Positions 17,797 through 26,794 of a DNA stretch of 64,000 bases are shown here, piece by piece. The notes beneath the pieces are model-generated. The model searched no databases, was not told where the DNA came from, and saw only the letters and a program-made list of their open reading frames with translations. Made by a program: the position numbers and the translations under genes. The stretch is from Acidimicrobiaceae bacterium (GTDB lineage: Bacteria > Actinomycetota > Acidimicrobiia > Acidimicrobiales > RAAP-2): positions 62,001 through 126,000 of the forward strand of contig PMLJ01000034.1 of assembly GCA_003158855.1 (NCBI GenBank), written 5' to 3'. The number at the start of each line of letters is the position of its first letter. Position 1 is the first letter of the stretch.

Positions 17797-18996
17797 ATGG
17801 AATTCCGTCGAATCAATGGGCTGCCGCCGTACGTTTTTGCCACAATCAATGGCCTGAAGGCCGAAGCGCGCGCTGCCGGGCGCGACGTCGTGGACTTCGG
17901 CTTCGGCAATCCCGACCTGCCGAGCCCCAGTGTCGCGGTCGAGAAACTCGCCGAAGCCGCCCACAATCCGAAGAACCATCGCTACAGCGCCAGTCGGGGA
18001 ATTCCCAACCTTCGCCTCGCCATGGCGACCCGGTACAAGAAGCTGTTCGACGTCGACCTCGACCCCGACACCGAGATCGTGACGACCATCGGCGCCAAGG
18101 AAGGTCTGACGCACCTGATGTGGGTGCTGCTCGGACCGGGCGACACCGCGATCGTGCCGAGTCCCAGCTACCCGATCCACCTCGCCGGGCCGGGCTTCGC
18201 CGGGGCGACGGTCATCACCGTGCCGATTCACGACCCTGGCACGAGCGGCACCGACCCGGGCGACGACTTCTTCGAAGGGCTGGTGGCGGCGTGGGAGAGC
18301 GCCCCGGTGAAGCCGCGCGTCATCATCTGCTCGTTCCCTCACAACCCGACGAGCGCGTGCGTGGACTTGTCGTTCATGGAGCGCCTCGTGAACTTTGCGC
18401 TCGAGCACGACGTGGTCGTCTGCCACGACTTCGCGTACGCCGACCTGGGCTTCGACGGCTACAAGCCGCCCTCAATCCTTCAGGTGCCGCGCGCCAAGGA
18501 GTGCTGCGTCGAGCTCTACACGCTCACCAAGTCGTTCTCCATGGCGGGCTGGCGCGTGGGCTTCCTGGTCGGCAACGCCGAGATCGTGGCCGCCCTCACC
18601 AAGCTGAAGAGCTACCTCGACTACGGCACCTTCCAGCCCGTGCAGATCGCTGCCATCGTCGCGATGAATGAGGCGGCCGACTACCCCGACGAGTTGCGGA
18701 CCATCTACCAGACGCGCCGCGACCTGCTGATCGACGGGTTGCACCGGATCGGGTGGCCGGTGGCCCCACCCAAGGGATCGATGTTCGTGTGGGCGCCGAT
18801 CCCCGAGCCGTATCAGGAGATGGGCTCGCTCGAGTTCTCGAAGTACCTCATTGAAGAAGCCGACGTGGCAACGAGCCCCGGGGTGGGATTCGGCGACGGT
18901 GGCGACGGGCACGTCCGTTTCGCCCTGATCGAGAACGAGCTGCGAACGCATCAGGCGATCCGCAATCTGCGAAGGGCACTCACCAAACTGAACTGA
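17797..18996 (+). CDS. PLP-dependent class I aminotransferase (alanine/aspartate type)
   Basis: About 399 residues, fold-type I aminotransferase. The PLP Lys lies in LTKSFSMAGWRVGFLVG; other landmarks are FGFGNPDLPSP (substrate N-terminal loop), SFPHNPTSACV (Asn contacting PLP) and HDFAYADLGF (Asp contacting the pyridine N). The arrangement resembles AlaC-like glutamate-pyruvate transaminases that make alanine. The ATG is 16 bases after the LLM gene. It is convergent with the SMP-30 gene. Confidence 0.88.
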   Translation: MEFRRINGLPPYVFATINGLKAEARAAGRDVVDFGFGNPDLPSPSVAVEKLAEAAHNPKNHRYSASRGIPNLRLAMATRYKKLFDVDLDPDTEIVTTIGAKEGLTHLMWVLLGPGDTAIVPSPSYPIHLAGPGFAGATVITVPIHDPGTSGTDPGDDFFEGLVAAWESAPVKPRVIICSFPHNPTSACVDLSFMERLVNFALEHDVVVCHDFAYADLGFDGYKPPSILQVPRAKECCVELYTLTKSFSMAGWRVGFLVGNAEIVAALTKLKSYLDYGTFQPVQIAAIVAMNEAADYPDELRTIYQTRRDLLIDGLHRIGWPVAPPKGSMFVWAPIPEPYQEMGSLEFSKYLIEEADVATSPGVGFGDGGDGHVRFALIENELRTHQAIRNLRRALTKLN

Positions 18997-19014
18997 CCGC
19001 TGGTTCGCTGCGAA

Positions 19015-19893
19015 CTAGGGCAGTCCCGCGCCCGGCGTCGTCACCTCGGCGACTTCAATCCTTCCGTCGGTGACGTCGGCGATCTTGAATCGGTCGCTCG
19101 AAGGCGCGGTCATGATGTACAAGGTGGTGCCGGCGTCACCGCCGAGCATGCACGCAAATGCCGTCTGCGTCGTCGTCACTTCGCCGGTGATCTCGCCGCC
19201 TTCCTTCACGCGCAGGCACGTGTGGGATATGGCGTTGGCGAGCCAAATCTGGCCGTCGGCGTCGAGGCACATACCGTCGGTGGCGACGAATTCGAACTGC
19301 GCCCAGACCCGCCGGTTGCGCAGCGTGCCGTCAGCGCCGATGTCAAAGGCGGTCAGGCGAAATGCCATGGTCTCTCCGACGATGAGGGTCTTGCCGTCGG
19401 GCGTGATGACCGATCCGTTGGGAAAGTCCATGTCCGGAATCGTCTGGATGACCTTGCCGCCGGGATCGAGGACGACGAGGTTAGTGGAAGGCGCCGCGAC
19501 CAGGCCCTCGACGCCATGCTCCATGAGCAACGTGTCCAGATCGAAACCGAAATTGCCCACGTACGAGTAGCCCGACGCCGAGACGACCATGTCGTTCGCC
19601 CAGAAGCTGCAGTACGCGCCGATGTCGGCGAACGTCGACTCCGCGCCTCCGCTGAAGCGCAGCACGCGCTGGTCGGTCGCCGACACGCAGAGCAGGTCGC
19701 CGTCGGGGAGCCATCCCAGCCCCGAGGGCTGGCCCGGCACCGAATGCTCGAGCCGCTCGTCGGATCCGTCGCCCGCGATCGAGAAGACGCCGCGGCGGTA
19801 GAAGTCGGCGAACCAGAGCCGTCCCTCGTGCCAGCGAGGTCCCTCGCCGAACGAGAGACCTTCTCTGATGACGTTGGAAGTGTAGGAATTCAT
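19015..19893 (-). CDS. SMP-30/gluconolactonase-like six-bladed beta-propeller protein
   Basis: About 292 residues. The ATG at 19893 is preceded by AAGGGGGG and gives a proper family start (REGLSFGEGPRWHEGRLWFADF), so the longer frame in the ORF track is not used. Metal-binding features of SMP-30 are seen: Glu in GEGPRW, Asn in MDFPNGSVI and Asp in ATDGMCLDADGQIW. It likely hydrolyses a sugar or other lactone using a divalent metal. It lies downstream of glpK on the same strand and could share its transcript. Confidence 0.85.
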   Translation of the reverse strand: MNSYTSNVIREGLSFGEGPRWHEGRLWFADFYRRGVFSIAGDGSDERLEHSVPGQPSGLGWLPDGDLLCVSATDQRVLRFSGGAESTFADIGAYCSFWANDMVVSASGYSYVGNFGFDLDTLLMEHGVEGLVAAPSTNLVVLDPGGKVIQTIPDMDFPNGSVITPDGKTLIVGETMAFRLTAFDIGADGTLRNRRVWAQFEFVATDGMCLDADGQIWLANAISHTCLRVKEGGEITGEVTTTQTAFACMLGGDAGTTLYIMTAPSSDRFKIADVTDGRIEVAEVTTPGAGLP

Positions 19894-19927
19894 CGCCCCC
19901 CCTTGGACCTCTCGCCAAACATAGTGT

Positions 19928-21403
19928 CTAGGCGCGCGCGCAAGCTCGAAGCCACGCGGCGTAGCCCGCGTCGACCTCCACGGGGTCGGTGGGGCTGAAC
20001 CGGTGGTCGTACTCCCACAGCTCGCCCAACTGCTCGAGCGAATGCCATACGCCGATCTCAAGCCCCGCCACGGTCGCCGCGCCGCGCGCGGTCGCCTCGA
20101 GGGACTTGCTCCGCAGAACCTCCAGCCGCGAGTTGGTGGCCTGGAGCTGCATCAACATGTCCATCGACGACGCACCTCCGTCGGCCCGCAGTTCGCGCAA
20201 CTCGATGCCCGCGTCGCGAAACGCGTCGGTCATGGCGCGCACCTGGTAGGCGAGCGCCTCGACGAGGGCTCGAGCGATCTGGGCGCGCCCGGCGCCTCTG
20301 GAGAGGCCCGTGATCGAACCGCGCGCCTCGCCTCGCCAGAAGGGCGAGCCGAGCCCGCTAAAGGCGGGAACGAACTGGACGCCGCCGCTGTCGAAGACGC
20401 TCGACGCGAGCTCTTCGAGCTCCCCCGACTCGCCGATGAAACCCATCTCGTCGCGCAGCCACTGCACGGCGGCTCCGGCGACGAAGGCCGAGCCTTCGAC
20501 GGCGTAGGCGGCGGGCCCGAACGCGCCGAGGTCCCACGCGACGCTCGTGATGAGGCCGGGAAAGACCCCCGGGGAGCTGTCACCGGCGTTGGCGAGGATG
20601 AACGAGCCGGTGCCGTAAGTGGCCTTCACGATTCCCGACGAGAAGCACGCCTGACCGAAGAGGGCCGCCTGTTGATCGCCGAGCACGCCGGTGATGGGAA
20701 CGCCGGCGAGCTCGGGCACGACCTCGGCACTGATCGAGGCGAAGTTGGTGGTCGAGGGTCGGATGTCCGCGAGCGTGTCGAGGGGGACGCCGAAGAGCGA
20801 GGTCATGGCGCTCGACCAGTCGAGCGTGTCGAGGTCCATGAGCATCGTCCTCGACGCGTTCGATGGCTCGGTCAGATACACCCCGCCGTCGCTGCCGCCG
20901 CTCAGCCACCACAGCAGCCAGGTATCGATCGTGGCGAGGCTCGGCGCCACGGCCTGGTCGAGCACGCCGTGGTCGAGGAGCCACTTCATCTTCGTCGCGG
21001 AGAAGTACGGGTCGAGCACGAGACCGGTGGTCGAGCGCACGAGTTGCGCGTGCCCGTTCGCTTCGAACTCTCGGCAGGTTGCGGCGGTCCGGCGATCCTG
21101 CCAGACGAGGGCGTGGTGGGCAAGATGTCCGGTCTCACGGTCGAAGGCGACCGTTGTCTCACGTTGGTTCGTGACGCCCACGGTGACGACATGGTGTCCC
21201 GCCTCGAGGGCCCGCGTGGCGACCTCGCGCAGGGTCGCCACCGCCAGATCAGCGATCTCGCTGGCGTCGTGCTCAACCCATCCGGGGCTGGGGAAGTGCT
21301 GGGTGAGCTCGCGATAGGAGCCGTCTACGAGCCTCGCCTGGTCGTCAAAGGCGGCGGTGCGCACTCCAGTGGTCCCGGCATCGAGGGCAAGAATGAGGTC
21401 CAC
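19928..21403 (-). CDS. glpK: Glycerol kinase (FGGY family)
   Basis: ATP-dependent kinase of 491 residues, standard for GlpK. The N-terminal phosphate loop is LALDAGTTGVRTAAF, substrate residues are in GWVEHDASEI and GVTNQRETTVAF, and the second FGGY signature is GALVEALAYQVRAM with LRADGGASSMDMLMQ. It phosphorylates glycerol, or possibly another polyol, since FGGY kinases are similar. No glycerol facilitator or GlpD gene is adjacent. Its start is divergent from nrdJ, sharing a 260-base intergenic region. Confidence 0.87.
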   Translation of the reverse strand: MDLILALDAGTTGVRTAAFDDQARLVDGSYRELTQHFPSPGWVEHDASEIADLAVATLREVATRALEAGHHVVTVGVTNQRETTVAFDRETGHLAHHALVWQDRRTAATCREFEANGHAQLVRSTTGLVLDPYFSATKMKWLLDHGVLDQAVAPSLATIDTWLLWWLSGGSDGGVYLTEPSNASRTMLMDLDTLDWSSAMTSLFGVPLDTLADIRPSTTNFASISAEVVPELAGVPITGVLGDQQAALFGQACFSSGIVKATYGTGSFILANAGDSSPGVFPGLITSVAWDLGAFGPAAYAVEGSAFVAGAAVQWLRDEMGFIGESGELEELASSVFDSGGVQFVPAFSGLGSPFWRGEARGSITGLSRGAGRAQIARALVEALAYQVRAMTDAFRDAGIELRELRADGGASSMDMLMQLQATNSRLEVLRSKSLEATARGAATVAGLEIGVWHSLEQLGELWEYDHRFSPTDPVEVDAGYAAWLRACARA

Positions 21404-21490
21404 GTGCCCGAGGCTAGTGAGGGTTTCGGGTCAGTTACTGGGCTTAACGTTTCTGAAAAGAGAATTGTTGACAAAAGGTGCTAAAAAGAG

Positions 21491-21519
21491 TTGACTTCGT
21501 GTAATTACAGTGCTGTAAT
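21491..21519 (+). promoter_or_regulatory. Predicted nrdJ promoter
   Basis: A -35 element TTGACT and a -10 element TGTAAT are separated by 17 bases. Transcription would start close to 21526, inside the first NrdR-like box. Confidence 0.65.
21504..21519. promoter_or_regulatory. 16-bp palindrome overlapping the nrdJ -10 element
   Basis: ATTACAG-TG-CTGTAAT, with 7-bp perfect arms, lies between the -35 and -10 and covers the -10. It does not match the NrdR box and may bind a second regulator. Confidence 0.5.
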
Positions 21520-21520
21520 A

Positions 21521-21567
21521 ACACAGCATCTTGCGACGAGTAGTGGCTCAACCACTACATATAGTGG
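21521..21567. promoter_or_regulatory. Tandem NrdR-like boxes upstream of nrdJ
   Basis: Two 16-bp elements, ACACAGCATCTTGCGA (21521-21536) and CCACTACATATAGTGG (21552-21567), resemble the NrdR box. They start 31 bp apart with a 15-bp linker, the three-helical-turn spacing known for paired NrdR boxes. The second is nearly a perfect palindrome. Confidence 0.65.
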
Positions 21568-21663
21568 CTAGAGGGTCGAGAACCAGTAACCTCGTACCTC
21601 CGGCCCCAACGGCGCTTGAAGCATGTTCGAAGTGTCGGAATCGGGAAGAAAAGAGAAATTGAA

Positions 21664-24498
21664 ATGGCCATCGCACCTCAGCGCATAGGAATTGGACTCC
21701 GTCGCTTCTTTACCACCGACGATCGACACCCGTACGACGAGGTCGTCTGGGACCGTCGCGACGCGCGGATCTCCAACTTCCGCGACGGGTCGGTCGCCTT
21801 CGAGCAGTTGGACGTCGAGGTTCCCGCGTCGTGGTCGTTCAACGCCACCAACATCCTCGCTCAGAAGTACTTTCGCGGCACGCTCAACACCCCCGAGCGC
21901 GAGACCAGCCTGAAGCAGGTCGTCGACCGCATCGTCGACACGATCACCACCTGGGGCCTCGAGAGCGACTACTTCGCCGACGAGGAAGAGGCCGAGACCT
22001 TCACCGCGGAGCTCAAGCACCTGCTGATTACGCAGAAGGCCGCGTTCAACTCGCCGGTGTGGTTCAACATCGGCGTGAAGGGCGTGCCCCAGCAGGGCAG
22101 CGCCTGCTTCATCCTCGCCGTGCAGGACTCGATGCGTTCGATCCTCAACTGGTACACCGAAGAGGGGATCATCTTCAAGGGCGGCTCGGGCGCGGGCGTG
22201 AACCTGTCGAAGATCCGCTCCAGCGCCGAGGCGCTCGAGGGTGGCGGCACCGCGAGCGGCCCCGTGTCGTTCATGCGCGGTGCTGACGCGTCGGCGGGAA
22301 CCATCAAGTCCGGCGGCAAGACCCGTCGCGCCGCGAAGATGGTCATCCTGGACGTGGACCACCCAGACATCGAGGAGTTCGTGTGGTGCAAGGCCAACGA
22401 GGAGAAGAAGGCCCGCGTCCTTCGAGACGCCGGCTTCGACATGGACCTCGACGGCAAGGACATCCACTCCATCCAGTACCAGAACGCCAACAACTCGGTT
22501 CGCGTCTCGGACGACTTCATGCAGGCCGTCATTGGCGACGGGGACTGGAACCTGACCGCCCGCCACGGTGGGCGCACGGTGCAGACGGTGAAGGCCCGCG
22601 AGCTGTGGCGCCAGATTGCGCGCGCGGCGTGGGAGTGCGCGGACCCTGGCCTGCAGTTCGATACCACGATCAACCGCTGGCACACCTCGCTCAACACCGA
22701 CCGCATCAACGGCTCGAACCCGTGCTCCGAGTACATGCACATCGACAACTCGGCGTGCAACCTCGCGAGCCTCAACCTCATGAAGTTCCTTCGTTCCGAC
22801 GGTCGATTTGACGTCGACGCTTTCAAGGCGTCGATCGAGGTGCTCTTCACCGCCCAGGAGATCATCGTCGGCGCGGCGGACTATCCCACCGAGAAGATCG
22901 GTGAGAACTCGCGCAAGTTCCGCCAGCTCGGCCTCGGCTACGCGAACCTCGGCGCGCTCCTGATGGCGTCGGGCCTCGCTTACGACTCGGATGAAGGACG
23001 CGCCTGGGCCGCCGCGATCACCGCGCTGATGACCGGTCACGCCTACGCGACGAGCGCGCGCACCGCGGGGCGCATGGGCCCCCACGAGGGCTACGCGGAG
23101 AACGCTGAGCCGATGATCAACGTGCTTCGCATGCACCGCGACGCTTCGTATCAGATCGACCGATCGAAGGCGCCCGAGGAGATCCTCCAGGCGGCGCAGC
23201 GTTCGTGGGAGGAAGCAGTAGACCTCGGGACCCGACACGGCGTTCGAAACGCGCAAGCGTCGGTGCTCGCGCCAACGGGGACCATTGGCCTGTTGATGGA
23301 CTGCGACACGACCGGCATCGAGCCCGACCTCGGCCTCGTGAAGTTCAAGAAGCTGGTCGGCGGCGGCAACATGTCGATCGTGAACCAGACCGTGCCGCGC
23401 GCCCTTCGCGTACTCGGCTACTCAGAGGACGAGGTGTCGGCCATCGAGGCGTACATCGACGTGAACAAGTCGATCGTGGGCGCCCCGGCTCTTAAGCCCG
23501 AGCACCTGCCGGTGTTCGCCTGCTCCATGGGCGACAACACGATCCACTACCTGGGTCACGTGAAGATGATGGGTGCCGTGCAGCCGTTCATCTCCGGAGC
23601 GATCTCGAAGACGGTGAACATGCCAGAGGACGCGTCGATCGAAGACGTCGAGAACCTGCACATGGACGCGTGGCGTCTCGGGGTGAAGGCCGTTGCCATC
23701 TACCGCGACAACTGCAAGGTGGGCCAACCCCTCTCGACCGCGAAGAAGAGCGGCGAGGAGTCGACGTCGTCGGTCACCGCGACCGACTCGGTGGCGGCTG
23801 AGTTGTACACCAAGATCACCAAGTTGGAGGCGGCGCTTGAGCTCGCCAAGAGCGAGGGTTCGCACGTCGTCGTCGGCGCCGTGCGAGAGCGGCTGCCGCG
23901 CCGACGCGTGTCGTCGACGTTCGCGTTTCGCGTGGCGGACTGCGAAGGCTACGTCACCGTCGGCGAATACGAGGACGGTCGGCCCGGCGAGGCGTTCATC
24001 AAGGTATCGAAGCAGGGCTCGACGCTGGCGGGCATCATGGATGCTTTCTCGATCTCGATCAGTTTGGGACTCCAGCACGGCGTCCCGCTCGCAACCTACG
24101 TTCGCAAGTACGTGAACATGAAGTTCGAACCGTCGGGGATGACCGACGACACCGATCTGCGGATTGCCACGTCGCTGGTCGACTACATCTTCCGTCGCCT
24201 GGCGCTCGATTACTTGAGCCCGAGCGAGCGCGAAGAGCTGGGTGTGCTCTCGACGAGCGAGCGTATCCAACCGACATTGCCCGAGGTTGTCGAGCAGGCG
24301 ACCCCGAGCGTGGGCGTGAGCGTGCAGCCAACGCTCGTTGACGTCAACGAAAAGTTGCATCAGTCACAGCAGCCGAACTTGCTTAGCCGTTCAGAGCAGC
24401 GCGACGCGCCCATGTGCTATCAGTGCGGGAACGCCATGCAGCGGGCTGGATCGTGCTACGTCTGCTCGAGTTGTGGAGCCACAAGCGGCTGCAGTTGA
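21664..24498 (+). CDS. nrdJ: Adenosylcobalamin-dependent (class II) ribonucleotide reductase
   Basis: Reduces ribonucleotides to deoxyribonucleotides using adenosylcobalamin, and so works with or without oxygen. The protein is about 944 residues from the ATG at 21664 (MAIAPQRIGIGLRRFF). Catalytic landmarks are the first active-site Cys in PQQGSACFILAV, the NPCSEYMHIDNSACNLASLNL stretch holding the radical-site Cys and Glu, and the C-terminal PTGTIGLLMDCDTTGIEPD. The extreme C-terminus has CYQCGNAMQRAGSCYVCSSCGATSGCS, the zinc-binding or redox tail. An IS21-like terminus begins at the base immediately after the stop codon, leaving the gene intact. Confidence 0.96.
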   Translation: MAIAPQRIGIGLRRFFTTDDRHPYDEVVWDRRDARISNFRDGSVAFEQLDVEVPASWSFNATNILAQKYFRGTLNTPERETSLKQVVDRIVDTITTWGLESDYFADEEEAETFTAELKHLLITQKAAFNSPVWFNIGVKGVPQQGSACFILAVQDSMRSILNWYTEEGIIFKGGSGAGVNLSKIRSSAEALEGGGTASGPVSFMRGADASAGTIKSGGKTRRAAKMVILDVDHPDIEEFVWCKANEEKKARVLRDAGFDMDLDGKDIHSIQYQNANNSVRVSDDFMQAVIGDGDWNLTARHGGRTVQTVKARELWRQIARAAWECADPGLQFDTTINRWHTSLNTDRINGSNPCSEYMHIDNSACNLASLNLMKFLRSDGRFDVDAFKASIEVLFTAQEIIVGAADYPTEKIGENSRKFRQLGLGYANLGALLMASGLAYDSDEGRAWAAAITALMTGHAYATSARTAGRMGPHEGYAENAEPMINVLRMHRDASYQIDRSKAPEEILQAAQRSWEEAVDLGTRHGVRNAQASVLAPTGTIGLLMDCDTTGIEPDLGLVKFKKLVGGGNMSIVNQTVPRALRVLGYSEDEVSAIEAYIDVNKSIVGAPALKPEHLPVFACSMGDNTIHYLGHVKMMGAVQPFISGAISKTVNMPEDASIEDVENLHMDAWRLGVKAVAIYRDNCKVGQPLSTAKKSGEESTSSVTATDSVAAELYTKITKLEAALELAKSEGSHVVVGAVRERLPRRRVSSTFAFRVADCEGYVTVGEYEDGRPGEAFIKVSKQGSTLAGIMDAFSISISLGLQHGVPLATYVRKYVNMKFEPSGMTDDTDLRIATSLVDYIFRRLALDYLSPSEREELGVLSTSERIQPTLPEVVEQATPSVGVSVQPTLVDVNEKLHQSQQPNLLSRSEQRDAPMCYQCGNAMQRAGSCYVCSSCGATSGCS

Positions 24499-24590
24499 TG
24501 TCAAGTAACTCCGAGATTTCAGTGAAAGTGACCCCTAGATTTCAGTGAAATGACATCGAGATTGCAGTCGGTGACATGAGGTTTCAGTAA
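24499..24590 (+). repeat. IS21-like terminus A (rightward-facing)
   Basis: Begins TGTCAAGTAACTCCGAG directly after the nrdJ stop and contains three to four imperfect ~22-bp tandem units of the type GTGACATCGAGATTTCAGT. IS21-family ends have a TG tip and internal multiple repeats for transposase binding. The flanking pentamer on the left is GTTGA. Confidence 0.6.
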
Positions 24591-24927
24591 GAGGATGAGC
24601 CGCTGGTGACCACCAAGGTGCCCGGCGGCGTAGTCCTTGCGTAAAAATGCTGCCGCATCTTCGGCGAACTGGGACTTAGCGCGGCGGAAAATCAGGTGCG
24701 GGTTCACGTCGGGCCTCCGACACCAACAGTCCGAGTTCATGAAACTAGACCCAACACCCGTCTCGATTGTGAACTCTTGCGTACTTCAATGACGCGGTAA
24801 ACGAAATGCACTGGATTGCAATTGCTTCGTCGAGACGTCCTAGTTCCACCGAATCGACAGCCATTTTCTTCCGTCACCAGGGTTAGTATCGATTGACGCC
24901 ACGATGTGCTTCGCTGAAAGGGGCTAA
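24591..24927. other. Non-coding stretch with degraded repeat copy
   Basis: Holds a partial copy of the dispersed repeat (24701-24726: TCACGTCGGGCC then TCCGACACCAAC) and, at the right end, the leader of the SGNH gene with ribosome site AAAGGGG. The minus-strand ORF 24519-24740 shows no recognisable domain. Confidence 0.5.
24701..24726 (+). repeat. Dispersed ~70-bp repeat, copy 1 (partial)
   Basis: Right half only: TCACGTCGGGCC followed by TCCGACACCAAC. The left half is degenerate. Confidence 0.6.
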
Positions 24928-25794
24928 GTGAAACTTCGGACGAAGTTGTCAGATTGGGCTGCGATTGTCGTGGCTTCGATGATGATTTCGGTCGTCGTAC
25001 TGGCGCCGCCTAGTTTCGCTTCGGCCCCCAAGAAGCCAATCTCGATGTTCTACGTGAGCCTCGGTGACTCCTATGCCGCAGGGGTCGAGGCGGGGCCTGG
25101 GACTGGGGGATACACCACGAGAGTTGTGACCGACGTCGCCCCGAAACACAAACTCATATTGCGTAATTTTGCGTGCGGTGGCGCGACGACGACGACGATG
25201 ATGAGCGTTATCGGTTGTTCGGGTGCTTTCGATTCGCATCATGGCTTGCCATACCCGAAAATGACACAACTGGCCGCCGCAATAAGCTTCATTGATGCCC
25301 ATCGCGGTCGTATTGGACTCATCACGGTCACGATCGGTGTCAACGACCTCGGCGGCACTGCGGACAACGTTCCGCCAATAGCGACCAACATTGCCCGCAT
25401 CTCGGCGCAGCTTCGCGCTGCGGCGGGTAGATCTGTTCCAATCATCGGTCTCACCTATCCCGACGCCGATCTTGCCGATTGGCTTAGTGGCCCGAGTGGC
25501 GTCACGATCGCCGAGGAGTCGGTCACCGCGTTCCAGCAAGTAGTCAATCCAGATTGGAAGGCGGCGTACGCCACAGCCAATGTCACGTTCGTTGATATCA
25601 CCGCGGCGTCCGGTGCTTATACCCCGCTTACTCAATTAGTGAGTTACTCGACGTACGGTGAGATTCCGTATGCGGTGGCCGAGGTTTGCATTCTCACGGG
25701 GATGTGCAGTGAGAGTAACATTCACCCATCCGACGCTGGCGAAACACTGATCGCCAATCGGATTGTCCACGCCTACCTCAGACTTCTAATCTGA
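24928..25794 (+). CDS. Secreted SGNH/GDSL-family esterase or lipase
   Basis: About 288 residues with an N-terminal signal peptide (IVVASMMISVVVLAPPSFASA). The SGNH blocks are present: GDSYAAG (block I, nucleophile Ser), the Gly in RNFACGGATT (block II), IGVNDLGG (block III, Asn) and NIHPSDAGE (block V, catalytic Asp/His). It likely hydrolyses ester bonds outside the cell; the substrate is unknown. GTG start at 24928 with ribosome site AAAGGGG. It stands alone between copies 1 and 2 of the dispersed repeat. Confidence 0.85.
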   Translation: MKLRTKLSDWAAIVVASMMISVVVLAPPSFASAPKKPISMFYVSLGDSYAAGVEAGPGTGGYTTRVVTDVAPKHKLILRNFACGGATTTTMMSVIGCSGAFDSHHGLPYPKMTQLAAAISFIDAHRGRIGLITVTIGVNDLGGTADNVPPIATNIARISAQLRAAAGRSVPIIGLTYPDADLADWLSGPSGVTIAEESVTAFQQVVNPDWKAAYATANVTFVDITAASGAYTPLTQLVSYSTYGEIPYAVAEVCILTGMCSESNIHPSDAGETLIANRIVHAYLRLLI

Positions 25795-25906
25795 CTCGTC
25801 GGTTCCCTAGATGGTGAGTCCTTTCTCTATCAATTGGTCCGCCATCGACCGTGGTCCAATATTTGATGTTGTGGATCCGGTACTGTTCAAGATTCCTTGG
25901 GCCTTA

Positions 25907-26024
25907 GCCTCCAGTGCAAGGTTGCATTCCTGTCACGTCGGGCCTCCGACACCAACTAAATCTCATCTGGTTCGAGCCGACGGAGCGAGGGTGCACTTAT
26001 GTTCGATCGGTCCTCTGACACGAA
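25907..26024 (+). repeat. Dispersed ~70-bp repeat, copy 2 (two tandem units)
   Basis: The first unit (25907-25956) is the best copy: GCCTCCAGTGCAAGG, TTGCATTCCTGTCACG, then TCGGGCCTCCGACACC. A degenerate second unit follows about 70 bases later (25990-26024, 24 of 35 positions matching by eye). Confidence 0.75.
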
Positions 26025-26076
26025 AGCTGGAGCCTGAACCTGCAAGAAAGGATGTGAGCGTCAGCCGGCGAACCGG

Positions 26077-26655
26077 TTAGTAATCCAGCGTGTGTGCAAC
26101 GAAGTCCCTGAGACTCAAACGGATGTCGCTGTGGCTCATGCCTTCTCCTTTGACCAGGTGGCCAAGGAGGTCGGCCCGAATGTTCGCTAGGAGTGAATGG
26201 GCGATCCAACTCGCTCGGCTCTTTCCGAATTTGCTTGCGACGAGGTCACGCAAGAGACCATGGACGGCTACGTAATCGGGTGACTTGTGGAGGCCATTCG
26301 TCGGTCCGCTGCCTTCTTCGAGGGCCAACATGAGATGGGCATTATCGAGTTTGACGACAGCGATTGCATCGATAATTGCTGAGACGCGTTCCCGGGGCGG
26401 GGTGTCAGGCCCGAGCGGCGGCGGCCCTGACTCGATCTGCTCTCGAAGTGGCGCCAGCCGAACGGCATAGACCTGTTGGATCAGGTTGCGCCGGTCACCG
26501 AAGCGCCGAAAAAGCGTGCCTTTGCCTACCCCCGCGGCGCGGGCAATGTCGTCCATGGACACCTCGCTAGGACTGTCCGAGGTCGCGAAGAGGTCATCGG
26601 CGGCCTCCAGGATCGCCTTGCGGTTCCGTGCTGCATCGGCTCGTTCTTCTTGCAT
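26077..26655 (-). CDS. TetR-family transcriptional regulator
   Basis: About 192 residues. The helix-turn-helix is typical (MDDIARAAGVGKGTLFRRFGDRRNLI), with a variable ligand-binding C-terminal domain. The ATG at 26655 (MQEERADAARNRKAILEAA) is the family-like start; the longer frame in the ORF track crosses the operators. It is divergent from the SnoaL-like/NmrA pair and the intergenic region carries two copies of CGGACC-N3-GGTCCG. It probably represses that pair and releases on binding a small molecule. Confidence 0.9.
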   Translation of the reverse strand: MQEERADAARNRKAILEAADDLFATSDSPSEVSMDDIARAAGVGKGTLFRRFGDRRNLIQQVYAVRLAPLREQIESGPPPLGPDTPPRERVSAIIDAIAVVKLDNAHLMLALEEGSGPTNGLHKSPDYVAVHGLLRDLVASKFGKSRASWIAHSLLANIRADLLGHLVKGEGMSHSDIRLSLRDFVAHTLDY

Positions 26656-26674
26656 GACGTGCCAGCGTCTCCTC

Positions 26675-26703
26675 TTGACAATCGGACCATCGGTCCGTAT
26701 TCT
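26675..26703 (+). promoter_or_regulatory. Promoter of the SnoaL-like/NmrA operon
   Basis: Consensus -35 TTGACA, a 17-base spacer consisting almost entirely of the TetR operator, and -10 TATTCT. A bound repressor would block RNA polymerase directly. Confidence 0.75.
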
Positions 26704-26728
26704 GAACACTAACCGGACCGCTGGTCCG
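26683..26728. promoter_or_regulatory. Two TetR operators
   Basis: CGGACCATCGGTCCG (26683-26697) and CGGACCGCTGGTCCG (26714-26728) are identical 6-bp arms with 3-base centres, 31 bp apart (three helical turns). This suggests cooperative binding by the divergent TetR protein. Confidence 0.8.
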
Positions 26729-26794
26729 AATACTATCGACAGTCTCAACTTGACGACAAGCTTCTTGTCATCACACTCGAAAGGTGACGGGCCC

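Noticed and set aside
20003-21484. 493-codon plus-strand ORF antisense to glpK
   Set aside because: Glycerol kinase on the minus strand has clear family motifs; the plus frame is a shadow.
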